A DNA stretch of 64,000 bases from Sphingomonadales bacterium UBA2683 (GCA_002354635.1 DELZ01000003.1:248001-312000), one strand, 5' to 3'; positions 26,659 to 34,813 are shown, counted from the stretch's first letter. Notes: generated from the sequence alone by a model not told the origin. Translations and numbers: made by a program.

Positions 26659-27642
26659 TTGGCCTCTACTGACATGGCGGACAAAGACGTCCTCGTCGAT
26701 ATTTTTACACGCGCCGACCTGATCATGCAATCGGACATCAAGTTCCGCCAGATGATCGGAGCGGGACAGCTGCAAATCGTCTATTATCCCGTGCGCGGCC
26801 AGGAGGTCGTGTCTTCCGCGATGATGGCAGCGGTCAATCAGGACGACTATCTGGTCACCATCTACCGCGGTCTGCACGACCAGCTGGCCAAGGGCATTCC
26901 CTCGAAAGAACTCTGGGCGGAATTTGCCGGCAAGGTGACCGGTACCTGCAAGGGCAAGGGCGGACCTATGCACATCACCCATCCTGCAACCGGTGTGATG
27001 GTTACAACCGGAATCGTAGGGTCGGGTATTCCGATCGCCAACGGGCTTGGCCTGGCCAGCCAGCTGGAAAAAGACGGCAAGGTCACAGTCTGCTGCTTCG
27101 GTGATGGCGCGACCAACATCGGCGCCTTCCACGAAGGACTGAACATGGCGCAGATCTGGAAACTGCCGGTCATCTTCCTGTGCCAGAACAATCTGTATGG
27201 CGAGCACACCCATATGCGCGACACGACCGGATCGGCCTCGATCAAGCAACGCGGCGAAGGCCTTGGCATGCGTTCGGTCCAGGTCAACGGCAATGATGCA
27301 GGCGCCATGTATGCAGCAGCCAAAGAAGCGGTCGAATATGCACGCGCCGGTCACGGCCCGACACTGATCGAGGCGATGACCTTCCGTTTCCACGGCCATT
27401 TGCTCGGCGATACCAGCCATTATATTCCGAAAGAGGAAATGGAGCAGGCCAAGAAGGACGACCCCATGCCGATCCTCCGCCAGCAATTGCTCGACCTGCA
27501 GATCAGCGAGGCGGACATTGCAGCGATTGAAGCAAAAAATGCGGCGATTATCGCGGAGGCCTCGCAGTTCGCGCTCGACAGCGACTATCCGCCGGGCGAC
27601 GAATATCGCATCGATGTTCTAGACGTGGAGATTGCGGCATGA
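26659..27642 (+). CDS. 2-oxoacid dehydrogenase-type E1 component, alpha subunit
   Basis: 327 residues from a TTG start at 26659 with AAGGAG 7 nt upstream. Thiamine-diphosphate E1 alpha: the TPP motif begins GDGATNIGAFHEGLNMAQ and ends LCQNN. The N-terminus YYPVRGQEVVSSAMMAAV and GGPMHI are family-typical; the closest styles are pyruvate and acetoin dehydrogenase E1. The stop overlaps the start of the beta gene by 4 bp (ATGA). First of a three-gene set E1alpha-E1beta-lipoyl protein. It would decarboxylate a 2-oxoacid or cleave an acyloin and pass the acyl group to a lipoyl domain. Substrate unknown. Confidence 0.9.
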   Translation: MASTDMADKDVLVDIFTRADLIMQSDIKFRQMIGAGQLQIVYYPVRGQEVVSSAMMAAVNQDDYLVTIYRGLHDQLAKGIPSKELWAEFAGKVTGTCKGKGGPMHITHPATGVMVTTGIVGSGIPIANGLGLASQLEKDGKVTVCCFGDGATNIGAFHEGLNMAQIWKLPVIFLCQNNLYGEHTHMRDTTGSASIKQRGEGLGMRSVQVNGNDAGAMYAAAKEAVEYARAGHGPTLIEAMTFRFHGHLLGDTSHYIPKEEMEQAKKDDPMPILRQQLLDLQISEADIAAIEAKNAAIIAEASQFALDSDYPPGDEYRIDVLDVEIAA

Positions 27643-28640
27643 GCGAGACAGCAGAAAAACCGAAAGACATCATGTTCGCCCAGGCCCTCAACATGGCCAT
27701 GAACAAGGCGATGGCGGACGATCCCAAGGTCATCCTGCTCGGCGAGGATATCGCCGACAAGGAAGGCGGCGGCGTGTTCAAGGTGACCGCCGGACTGTCC
27801 GGCACTTATGGTACCGACCGCGTCCGTTCGACCCCGATCTCGGAGCAGGCCATTGTCGGTGCCGCTGTCGGTGCGGCGCTGGTCGGCTACAAGCCGGTTG
27901 CCGAAATCATGCTGATGAATTTCATCACCGTTGCCATGGACCAGATCGTCAACCATGCGGCGAAACTGCGCTTCATGTCCGGCGGGCAGACCAGCGTTCC
28001 GCTGACGATCCGGACGACGACCGGCGCGGGCACCGGTCTGGGCGGGCAGCATAGCGATATGCTCGAAGCCTGGCTGGCCCATGTCCCCGGGCTGAAGGTC
28101 GTTGCCGCTTCCAATCCCCAGGATGCCTATGGCCTGCTCTATTCCTCGATCATGGATGACAATCCGGTAATCTTCATCGAGAATACGCCCGGCTATTTCG
28201 TCAAGGGACCGGCACCGGCAGCGGATCACACCGTACCTTTGGGCAAGGCGTCGATTCCGCGCGAAGGCACGGACATCACCCTGATCGGCTATGGCAGCAG
28301 CATCAGCAGATGCCATGCCGCCGCCGACAAGCTGGCAGAAGACGGAATTTCCTGCGAAATTGTCGATCTGCGCACGATCGCGCCCTTTGACGAGGAAACT
28401 GTGCTGAAAAGCGTGGCCAAAACCAAAGCGGCAGTTGTCGTGCACGAGGCAGTACGCAGCTTCGGAGCCGGCGCCGAAATTTCCTCGCGCATCCATGAAG
28501 AGCTGTTTTCGGACCTCAGGGCGCCGGTCGGCCGTGTCGGCTCCGGCTATGCGCCGGTGCCATTCTCACCCACCATCGAGAAAGCCTGGATGTTCAGCCA
28601 GGATGATATCGAACGCGAAGTACACAAGATACTAGGATAG
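27639..28640 (+). CDS. 2-oxoacid dehydrogenase-type E1 component, beta subunit
   Basis: 333 residues. E1 beta signatures: the N-terminal ALNMAMNKAMADDPKVILLGEDI, then TPISEQAIVGAAVGAAL and EIMLMNF, and the transketolase C-domain with GYGSSISRCHAAADKL and VHEAVRSFGAGAEISSRI. It forms the alpha2beta2 thiamine enzyme with the preceding gene, to which it is translationally coupled. The lipoyl protein gene follows after 12 bp. No E2 acyltransferase or E3 gene is present here, so E3 at least must come from elsewhere. Confidence 0.92.
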   Translation: MSETAEKPKDIMFAQALNMAMNKAMADDPKVILLGEDIADKEGGGVFKVTAGLSGTYGTDRVRSTPISEQAIVGAAVGAALVGYKPVAEIMLMNFITVAMDQIVNHAAKLRFMSGGQTSVPLTIRTTTGAGTGLGGQHSDMLEAWLAHVPGLKVVAASNPQDAYGLLYSSIMDDNPVIFIENTPGYFVKGPAPAADHTVPLGKASIPREGTDITLIGYGSSISRCHAAADKLAEDGISCEIVDLRTIAPFDEETVLKSVAKTKAAVVVHEAVRSFGAGAEISSRIHEELFSDLRAPVGRVGSGYAPVPFSPTIEKAWMFSQDDIEREVHKILG

Positions 28641-28652
28641 AAGAACAAAGTC

Positions 28653-28886
28653 ATGGCAACAGAAATTCGCATACCCAAATTGGGCTTCAGCATGGAATCC
28701 GGCATATTGGCGGAGTGGCTGGTCGAAGACGGCGTGGAGGTAACCGCCGGTCAGGAAATTTACGCACTGGAAAATGAAAAATCGACCCAGGAGGTCGAGT
28801 CCCCGGCAAGCGGGAAACTGAAAATCCTGATTCAGGCCGATGGCGAGGAATATCCGGTCGGCGAACTGATTGGAACGATCGAATAG
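28653..28886 (+). CDS. Free-standing lipoyl-domain protein
   Basis: 77 residues comprising a single biotinyl/lipoyl domain and nothing else. MATEIRIPKLGFSMESGILAE leads to the lipoylation loop ENEKSTQEV (Lys about residue 46) and ESPASGKLKILIQADGEEYPV. Normal E2 proteins of 2-oxoacid dehydrogenases carry this domain ahead of a peripheral-subunit-binding domain and a catalytic core; both are absent. The gene is directly downstream of E1beta, so the protein probably accepts the acyl or reducing equivalents from that E1. The final acyl acceptor is unclear. Confidence 0.88.
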   Translation: MATEIRIPKLGFSMESGILAEWLVEDGVEVTAGQEIYALENEKSTQEVESPASGKLKILIQADGEEYPVGELIGTIE

Positions 28887-28906
28887 ACGGGTAACATCCA
28901 TAGATT

Positions 28907-28954
28907 TTACCTATCACTATTGGTAAGAATGTTTGGTTGACTACAAAACCAAAC
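28907..28954. promoter_or_regulatory. Two inverted repeats ahead of the LuxR-type regulator gene
   Basis: TTACC-N10-GGTAA (28907-28926) and GTTTGGTT-N8-AACCAAAC (28931-28954) lie in the AT-rich spacer between the lipoyl gene and the LuxR-type gene. The second is 58 bp upstream of the regulator start. Candidate operators, perhaps for autoregulation. Confidence 0.45.
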
Positions 28955-29011
28955 AACGCGACACACGGCGAACAATAATAAAAATAAAAGCGTCGTAAGG
29001 AGTGGAGCGGA

Positions 29012-29824
29012 ATGGCCGAGAATTTTATTGCCGAGATTCCCGAGATTGGCCGGCAACGATTTCGGGAGAATGTAGACAGCGTCACCATCACCAATCCGGC
29101 GGAAATTCGGCCTGCCGCCGAGGCGGTGCATGAAATTGCCCAATCCTACGGCTTCCGGATCGCGGTCTCGGCCGATATTTCCTCGAAAGCGCATCTCGTC
29201 GATGCTGACGGCAACTTGATCAACAAGGATGTTTTCGGGTGGGTTGCCGAGGGCGAACGCTGGTGGGAAGACACGCGCCTGGCGCTCAGCTCGCCGTTGC
29301 CCAGAGCCTGTCGCTATGAAAGCGAACCGATCTGGTGCAATGCCGATGGATTCCACGGACACTGGTCGAATGAATATCTCGACAAGATCGACCTGAAAGA
29401 TTTTTACGCCCAATCGATGACATCCAAATCGCACATTTTGATCCCTGTCCATCTGCCATTCGGCCAGATTGCGGCCGTCAGCTTCTCCACGCTGGAACAT
29501 GGCATTGCCGATCTCACCGAAGCCTACCGCCTCTATTCGGACTTTTTCGGGATCGTCACCGGACGGTTCGTCACCGGCTACGTTCTTGCGATGCGCGAAA
29601 AACACCGGATGCCGGCCAATTGCATTCTGTCCAAGCGCGAAGCCGAATGCCTGCACTGGGCGGCGATCGGAAAGACGGACAAGGAAATCAGCATGATCTT
29701 GTCGCTTAGCCACGCGACGATCCGCTATCATGTCAATCGGGCGGGGCAAAAGCTGAACAGCGTCAATCGCGGACAAACCATCTTCAAGGCCGGCCAGTTG
29801 GGATATTTGGGCGCGACGGACTGA
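29012..29824 (+). CDS. LuxR-family transcriptional regulator (solo)
   Basis: 270 residues. The C-terminal LuxR helix-turn-helix is LSKREAECLHWAAIGKTDKEI...LSHATIRYHVNRAGQKL (about 205-255). The N-terminal ~180 residues look like an autoinducer-binding-type domain, with ERWWEDTRLALSSPLPRACRYE and HILIPVHLPFGQIAAVSFS. No luxI-type synthase is in the window, so it is a solo. Similar regulators accompany sphingomonad catabolic clusters and may sense a pathway compound rather than an acylhomoserine lactone. It is the likely controller of this island; the inverted repeats just upstream are candidate sites. Confidence 0.82.
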   Translation: MAENFIAEIPEIGRQRFRENVDSVTITNPAEIRPAAEAVHEIAQSYGFRIAVSADISSKAHLVDADGNLINKDVFGWVAEGERWWEDTRLALSSPLPRACRYESEPIWCNADGFHGHWSNEYLDKIDLKDFYAQSMTSKSHILIPVHLPFGQIAAVSFSTLEHGIADLTEAYRLYSDFFGIVTGRFVTGYVLAMREKHRMPANCILSKREAECLHWAAIGKTDKEISMILSLSHATIRYHVNRAGQKLNSVNRGQTIFKAGQLGYLGATD

Positions 29825-29844
29825 CCCCGCGCTTGTATTGAACG

Positions 29845-30252
29845 CTATTTCCGCAAGATCGCGAAAACCGCAGTCATCGTCATCAACACCGTTTCACCGC
29901 AGACAATCTGGCCGCTGCAATAGGCGGTGCGCTTGCTGATCCGGTCAATCCTGGCATGGGCTTCTACCCAGTCATCGAGTTTTGCCGCTGCCAGATAATT
30001 GGTGTTGAGATTCATCGTCGCCACCGGCAGCGCGGGGGTCTCGGCCCGGTGCACCTGATAGCTCAGCGCGACATCCGCCAATGTACCCAACACACCGCCA
30101 TGGGCAACCTTGATATGGTTGATGTGGCCCTTGTTGACCCGGGTTGCCACGATGATACAGTCATCCGCCTGCCGCTCGTAATAAGGGCCCGCCATATCAA
30201 GGAACGGGCTGGAGAATTTTGCCCGTTCAAAGCCATCAGGAATCTGGCTCAA
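29845..30252 (-). CDS. PaaI-type hotdog thioesterase, second copy
   Basis: 135 residues from a TTG start at 30252, two bases after the Rieske gene's stop. The hotdog motif HGGVLGTLADVALSYQVHR is preceded by DDCIIVATRVNKGHINHIKVA and followed by NTNYLAAAKLDDWVEAHARI. Expected acyl-CoA thioesterase that removes stalled CoA esters in the island's pathway. It is tightly coupled to the Rieske oxygenase gene, so the two steps are probably expressed together. TTG is the best start because the next ATG would remove the N-terminal strand. Confidence 0.82.
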   Translation of the reverse strand: MSQIPDGFERAKFSSPFLDMAGPYYERQADDCIIVATRVNKGHINHIKVAHGGVLGTLADVALSYQVHRAETPALPVATMNLNTNYLAAAKLDDWVEAHARIDRISKRTAYCSGQIVCGETVLMTMTAVFAILRK

Positions 30253-30254
30253 CG

Positions 30255-31832
30255 TCAGGCAGCCGCTCTCTTAGGGCTTTTCGGAGCCTCCTCGGAATTC
30301 AGCCACAAATCCAGCGTTTCATGAAAATGCCGAAGCTTCGATTCCTGATATTGCGCGAATAGCGACACGCCTTGCGGCTGGCTCCTCACGCCTTTCTGCA
30401 TGGCTTTGTGATTGAGATAATCCTGATTGAAGATCTTGTTCAGATAGCTACCGAATTCTGTCGCCTGGGTATAGTCATCGTGCAGGTCCAGAAACGTGCA
30501 TTTCGCCGGCTCGGGCCGTTCCGCACCTTCGGGCAGTGCGACCATGAACATGACCTCGTGCAAAGACTGCTCGGGATTGTCCCCATCAGGACGGAACCGG
30601 TAGAAGATCGGGTTGAAATCGGCCCAGGGGCTGATGTTCGGGAATACGCTGTAGAAAATGGCATCGACCAGATCGGCATCGCTGATATCATCGACCATAT
30701 CGCCCCAGGCAGGCCGCATTTCCTCGCGGCGTGCCTGCGCGGCCTCGTCCCGCAACGCATGAGCGGATACATCGGTATAGACCATCGGCATATCTTCATC
30801 AGCCTGCGCAATCTTGCCGCCGATCCAGTTACACATATGCGGGTCGGCGGACTTCAGATCGCCTTCGATATAATTGGCTTCCATATCGAAAATGCCGCTC
30901 TTGCCGTTGGGCAGCGATACCTTGACACGATTTTCTTCCAGCCGTTCGAACTTGTGCTTGCTGATCGGATGAATGAAGCTCTTGAACGCCTTGGCATCGG
31001 GAAAGGCGGTCGGGTCGGGATTGACCAGATCGGTATGCGGACTCGGCTGGCCATGAGCAGACATCGCCCGGGACATATTGTGCCAGACATCATATTTGCT
31101 GTTCGCATCGGCAAAGGCCGGCATCAGCTCCGGATGGGTGCCGACCACGTGATAGGATTCCATGAACGCTTCCTGGGCAATTTTCCAATTGCAGGGCAGC
31201 CGCTTGATCATGTGCGCCGCCTTGTACCGCCGCTCAAAGGGAACCTGGAAATGCCGGTCGATGTCGCCGAGGAAATCTTCCAGCGGCTCGCAATCCGGAT
31301 CCGGATTGATGAACACGAAGCCGCCCCATTCGCCGACATTCACTTCCTTGAGACTGTGGGTTTCCTCGCTGACCGACGGGAAATCCCACTGGCAGGGAAC
31401 TTCCTTCAGCTTGCCATTGAGTTCCCAGGACCAGCCGTGAAACGGGCAGCGCAAAGCCTTCTGGCCCTTCTTGTGATGATCACAAATCGCGCGGCCCCGG
31501 TGCATGCAGCTGTTGGGGAAGGCCTTGATCTCGTCTTCCGATACCCGGACCACCAGAAAGGACAGCTCGGCAATATCGTAGACAAACGTATCGCCGACTT
31601 CCTTGATCTCATCCTTGTGACAAGCCATCTGCCAGACGCGTTTCCAGAGCCGTTCGACTTCCCGGTCATGCTCTTCCTTGGTCCAGTAACGGCTGACTTC
31701 GACAGTGGTGACGCCCGGCTCCATGGGCGATTCTTCAAGAAACACGGCTGGCGGCGCGACCGTGTCGCCTTCCAGCAGTTCGGTATAGGAAATGCCGTTG
31801 GACCGATTATGTCCGGTTAACGTCTCGACCAT
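30255..31832 (-). CDS. Rieske non-heme iron oxygenase, alpha subunit
   Basis: 525 residues from the ATG at 31832 with AGGAGAAG upstream. Rieske [2Fe-2S] ligands Cys109, His111, Cys129 and His132 are seen in SCMHRGR and CPFHGW. The catalytic domain has the mononuclear-iron region EAFMESYHVVGTHPELMP. It is longer than KshA-type steroid 9alpha-hydroxylases (about 380) and than typical dioxygenase alpha subunits (about 450). The extra length comes from an N-terminal arm and inserts such as GGKIAQADEDMPMVYTDVSAH. No beta subunit, ferredoxin or reductase gene is adjacent. It probably hydroxylates a ring substrate. Confidence 0.88.
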   Translation of the reverse strand: MVETLTGHNRSNGISYTELLEGDTVAPPAVFLEESPMEPGVTTVEVSRYWTKEEHDREVERLWKRVWQMACHKDEIKEVGDTFVYDIAELSFLVVRVSEDEIKAFPNSCMHRGRAICDHHKKGQKALRCPFHGWSWELNGKLKEVPCQWDFPSVSEETHSLKEVNVGEWGGFVFINPDPDCEPLEDFLGDIDRHFQVPFERRYKAAHMIKRLPCNWKIAQEAFMESYHVVGTHPELMPAFADANSKYDVWHNMSRAMSAHGQPSPHTDLVNPDPTAFPDAKAFKSFIHPISKHKFERLEENRVKVSLPNGKSGIFDMEANYIEGDLKSADPHMCNWIGGKIAQADEDMPMVYTDVSAHALRDEAAQARREEMRPAWGDMVDDISDADLVDAIFYSVFPNISPWADFNPIFYRFRPDGDNPEQSLHEVMFMVALPEGAERPEPAKCTFLDLHDDYTQATEFGSYLNKIFNQDYLNHKAMQKGVRSQPQGVSLFAQYQESKLRHFHETLDLWLNSEEAPKSPKRAAA

Positions 31833-31885
31833 TATCTTCTCCTGAAAACTGAATATTCTTCTTGCCCGTAAACTAACGCAATGAC

Positions 31886-31919
31886 GCGGCGCTGCCACTA
31901 GTGAATCTGGCAGCGCCGC
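31886..31919 (+). terminator. Terminator-like hairpin in the leader of the GST operon
   Basis: Perfect 12-bp stem GCGGCGCTGCCA/TGGCAGCGCCGC with a 10-nt loop, followed on the plus strand by CTGTTGTTTTT. It lies within the divergent Rieske/GST spacer, 107 bp before the GST start. No plus-strand gene immediately upstream needs terminating, so it could be an attenuator in the GST leader or an insulator. Confidence 0.5.
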
Positions 31920-32026
31920 CTGTTGTTTTTGAGAGGATAGCCCGCAGCGATTCCCTGTGTATCCTGCCCGCGAAGAAGCAGATATGAGTCTGCCATAGTC
32001 TGGCATGTGCAAAGGAGAGCATTTTC

Positions 32027-32656
32027 GTGAAACTCTATTCGAGTCTGGGTCCTAACCCTCGCCTTGTGCGGATGTTTCTGGTGGAAAAAAACATCGAAGT
32101 GGAGCGGGTTCATCTCGACATCATTACGGGCGAGAACCGGTCGGAAGAATATGCCCGGAAAAATGTCATGCAGACCACGCCGACCCTGGAATTGGACGAT
32201 GGCAGTCTGCTGACCGAATCCACCGTGATCTGCGAATATCTCGAGGAAACCCAGCCCGAGCCGGTGTTGATCGGATCAACGCCTCTGGAACGCGCCGAGA
32301 CGCGGCGATGGGCAAGGCGAATTGATCATGAAATCGCCATTCCCATGACCATGGGTTTCCGTGGCGGTGCGGGACGCCCGATGTTCGAGCCGCGGATGAA
32401 CGTGGTCAGTACTGAAGCCGCAGCGGAATTGTCGGCCATGTCGGACAAGCACTGGATCTGGCTGGACGGCCAACTGGGTGACAAGGACTATTTCTGTCAC
32501 GACCGGCTCACGCTCGCTGATCTGGTGGCCTTCTGCTTTATCAAATTTGGCGGTACGGTCGGATGGAGCCTGCCCGAAGGGACAGACAATCTGGCACGCT
32601 TTGCCGCGATGATGGAAGAACGGCCCTCGGCCGCAATCTGGCGCGGCGAAGAATGA
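32027..32656 (+). CDS. Glutathione S-transferase family protein
   Basis: 209 residues from a GTG start with AAAGGAGA upstream. The thioredoxin-like N-domain begins MKLYSSLGPNPRLVRMFLVEK, with the glutathione-binding TPTLELDDGSLLTESTVICEYLEE (the cis-Pro TP and ES motif). The C-domain has the DRLTLADLVAFCF motif. First gene of a tight operon GST-VOC-ThuA-SDR, with a 4-bp overlap to the next gene. A catabolic GST could open an epoxide, reduce a dehalogenated or peroxidised intermediate, or isomerise an unsaturated acid. Substrate unknown. Confidence 0.88.
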   Translation: MKLYSSLGPNPRLVRMFLVEKNIEVERVHLDIITGENRSEEYARKNVMQTTPTLELDDGSLLTESTVICEYLEETQPEPVLIGSTPLERAETRRWARRIDHEIAIPMTMGFRGGAGRPMFEPRMNVVSTEAAAELSAMSDKHWIWLDGQLGDKDYFCHDRLTLADLVAFCFIKFGGTVGWSLPEGTDNLARFAAMMEERPSAAIWRGEE

Positions 32657-33201
32657 GCGAGAAGCCCGCCTCCCTCGCCAAGCTCGGCACGATCATGCAG
32701 ATCAGCTACGTGCCCGAGGATTATGACGCAGCGCTCGACTACTGGACGCAGAAAATGGGTGCAGGCCCGTTTTTCCACACCGAAAAAGTGGAAGTGGAAG
32801 ATGTAAAATATCGCGGCAAGCCATCCGATATCCAGTTTTCCATGGCAATCGGTTACTGGGGCGATATCCAGGTCGAGCTGATCCGTCCGAACAATGATGC
32901 ACCATCCATGTTCAAGGACTGGCGCGAAAAAGGATTGCAGGGCGTGCAGCATCTGTGTCTGATCGTCGACGATCTCGATCATGCCCGCGCCCTCACCGAA
33001 GAGGCCGGCGGCGAGGTCATCCAGGAAGTCAGCCTGCCCGGCGGTGTCGGCGGTGCCTTTTACGCCGATTATGGCGGTGGCCCCGGGACGATCATCGAAT
33101 ATCTGCAAATCCCGCAGGCCGGTCTCGACGGTTTCGCGGCCATGCGGCAAATGCATCTCGACTGGGATGGCCAGACAAACCCCGTGATAGGAAAAGAATA
33201 G
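32653..33201 (+). CDS. VOC (glyoxalase/dioxygenase fold) protein
   Basis: 182 residues from the ATG at 32653, which overlaps the GST stop by 4 bp (ATGA). The vicinal-oxygen-chelate pattern is seen in TIMQISYVPEDYDAALDYWT, IQVELIRPNN and GVQHLCLIVDDLDHARALTEE, with VEL/Glu and His as likely metal ligands. The C-terminus VGGAFYADYGGGPGTIIEYLQ is typical of glyoxalase-like proteins. It is followed with no gap by the ThuA-like gene. It may be an epimerase, isomerase or ring-cleaving enzyme; an extradiol dioxygenase is possible but not supported by length. Confidence 0.82.
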   Translation: MSEKPASLAKLGTIMQISYVPEDYDAALDYWTQKMGAGPFFHTEKVEVEDVKYRGKPSDIQFSMAIGYWGDIQVELIRPNNDAPSMFKDWREKGLQGVQHLCLIVDDLDHARALTEEAGGEVIQEVSLPGGVGGAFYADYGGGPGTIIEYLQIPQAGLDGFAAMRQMHLDWDGQTNPVIGKE

Positions 33202-33987
33202 ATGAGCGAAGCGCCCGAACGCCGCCCCGACCAGAAACCGATCAAATGCGTGCTGGTCGCCGCCGGCAAATATCATGATATCGACTATGCCCGGCTGGAA
33301 GTGATGAAGCTGCTCGCCGAGGATGACCGCATAAGGGTGCGGGTATTCGAGGATTATGAAAATCTTGATGCGATCCGCAATGCGGATTTTCTGGTCAGCT
33401 ATACCTGCGACGTGCAGCCGAGCGAGGCAGCGCAAAAAACCATTCAGGATTTCGTCAACGGCGGCGGTCGCTATTTTGCCCTGCACGGCACCAACGCGGT
33501 TCTGAAATTCCTGGAAAATGGCCTGGTCGATGCGCCGGACGAGATGCCGGTCTTCGCCGACACGCTCGGCACCCGCTTCCTGTCGCATCCGCCGATCATC
33601 CCGTTCACCGTCGACAATGCCCAGCCGGATCACCCGCTGGTCAAGGGTATTCCCAGCTTTGAAACCACCGACGAGCAATATCTGGTCGAAATCCGAGCCG
33701 AACTCGATGTGCTGCTCGACACCGAATATAATGGCACGGATGATATCAGCGGCTTTGTCCACAGCGACATTCCCAAGAGCCGCCACCCGGTCTTCTATAT
33801 CCGGCGGATGGGCGAAGGCGCGGTGCTCTATCTGACGATGGGCCATTGCCGCGGCCATTATGACATGGAGCCTGTGCTCGACTGGTGGCCGGAGATTGAC
33901 CGGTCCGGCTGGCAGCAGCCGATCATTTATGACCTGCTCCGCCGCGGTATCGGCTGGAGCTGCGAAGCGGCGATCGCCAAATTCTAA
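33202..33987 (+). CDS. ThuA-domain protein
   Basis: 261 residues starting on the base after the VOC gene's stop, so translation is coupled. The class-I amidotransferase-like fold of ThuA proteins is indicated by KCVLVAAGKYHDIDYARLE, NGGGRYFALHGTNAVL and HPPIIPFTVDNAQPDHPLVKG, and the histidine-rich VLYLTMGHCRGHYDME. The family is named for trehalose utilisation but its reaction is generally undefined. In this operon with GST, VOC and SDR genes it may be a hydrolase or isomerase of a catabolic intermediate. Confidence 0.8.
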   Translation: MSEAPERRPDQKPIKCVLVAAGKYHDIDYARLEVMKLLAEDDRIRVRVFEDYENLDAIRNADFLVSYTCDVQPSEAAQKTIQDFVNGGGRYFALHGTNAVLKFLENGLVDAPDEMPVFADTLGTRFLSHPPIIPFTVDNAQPDHPLVKGIPSFETTDEQYLVEIRAELDVLLDTEYNGTDDISGFVHSDIPKSRHPVFYIRRMGEGAVLYLTMGHCRGHYDMEPVLDWWPEIDRSGWQQPIIYDLLRRGIGWSCEAAIAKF

Positions 33988-34018
33988 CCCCGATTATACA
34001 AACTCAAAGGAGATAAAA

Positions 34019-34777
34019 ATGGATTTAGGACTCAAGGGCAAGAAAGTCATTCTCACGGGCGGAAGCCGCGGCCTAGGACGCGCCGCGCTCGAGCATTTCG
34101 CCAGCGAAGGCGCAGACGTCGCTTTCTTCTCGCGCAATGCTGACCAGGTCGCCACGGCGAAAAAGGAACTGGAAGCGCATGGCGGCAAGGTGATCGCCGA
34201 CGCGCTGGATATGACCGATATCGACGGCTATGCAAAATGGCTGGAAAAAGCGGCGGGCGATCTCGGCGGCTGCGATATCTTCATCCACAATGTCAGCTCC
34301 TCCGGCGCCGGCGCGACCGGTGACTGGGAAGTAACATTCCAGACCGACATCATCGGCGCGGTCAAGGCGATGGAAGTGCTCGAGCCCCATCTCGAAAAAT
34401 CCGATGATGGCAGCGTCATCTTCATGTCCTCCACCGCAGCCTTCGAAACCTTCGTTGCACCGCAGGCATTCAACGCGATGAAAGCCGCGCTGATCACTTA
34501 TGGTAGCCAGCTTAGCCAGGCGCTTGGCCCCAAGGGCATCCGCGTCAACATGGTTTCCCCGGGCCCGATCAAATTCCCCGGCGGCAACTGGTCACAGATC
34601 GAGAAGGGCATGCCGGAATTTTACGAGATGACCAAGGCAGGCTTTGCACTGGGCGACTTCGGCACCGCCGATGATGTCGCGCGTGGCGTCGTCTTTCTCG
34701 CCAGCCCCGCGTCCAGCTACACCACCGGCGCGCATCTGGTGATCGACGGCGGCTTTACCAAGCGCGTCCAATTCTAA
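34019..34777 (+). CDS. SDR-family protein with Phe in place of the catalytic Tyr
   Basis: 252 residues from the ATG at 34019 with AAAGGAGA upstream. The Rossmann motif TGGSRGLG and C-terminal TTGAHLVIDGGFTKRV are classical. The active-site stretch reads MSSTAAFETF...QAFNAMKAAL: where Tyr-x3-Lys is expected the sequence is Phe-Asn-Ala-Met-Lys (codon TTC). The serine and lysine are kept. It could bind the cofactor and substrate without normal redox catalysis, or use another proton donor. Last gene of the GST-VOC-ThuA-SDR operon. Confidence 0.85.
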   Translation: MDLGLKGKKVILTGGSRGLGRAALEHFASEGADVAFFSRNADQVATAKKELEAHGGKVIADALDMTDIDGYAKWLEKAAGDLGGCDIFIHNVSSSGAGATGDWEVTFQTDIIGAVKAMEVLEPHLEKSDDGSVIFMSSTAAFETFVAPQAFNAMKAALITYGSQLSQALGPKGIRVNMVSPGPIKFPGGNWSQIEKGMPEFYEMTKAGFALGDFGTADDVARGVVFLASPASSYTTGAHLVIDGGFTKRVQF

Positions 34778-34784
34778 GGTGAAG

Positions 34785-34813
34785 AGCTTCCCCCTCCTGA
34801 GGAGGGGGAAGCT
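34785..34813. repeat. Perfect 13-bp-arm palindrome after the SDR operon
   Basis: AGCTTCCCCCTCC-TGA-GGAGGGGGAAGCT, eight bases after the SDR stop. No T-tract follows, so it is not a classical intrinsic terminator. It may end transcription less efficiently, protect the 3' end, or be a dispersed extragenic palindrome of the CCCCCTCCTGAGGAGGGGG type. Confidence 0.75.

Noticed and set aside
30372..31820. 482-residue open frame antisense to the Rieske oxygenase gene
   Set aside because: Shadow frame; the minus-strand product has both cofactor motifs and the antisense frame has none.
30255..31832. Calling the Rieske protein KshA (3-ketosteroid 9alpha-hydroxylase)
   Set aside because: It is about 140 residues too long and lacks an adjacent KshB-like reductase; the steroid link rests on other genes.
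32497..33858. 453-residue open frame antisense to the GST-VOC-ThuA genes
   Set aside because: It spans three real, coupled plus-strand genes, which is incompatible with a genuine gene.
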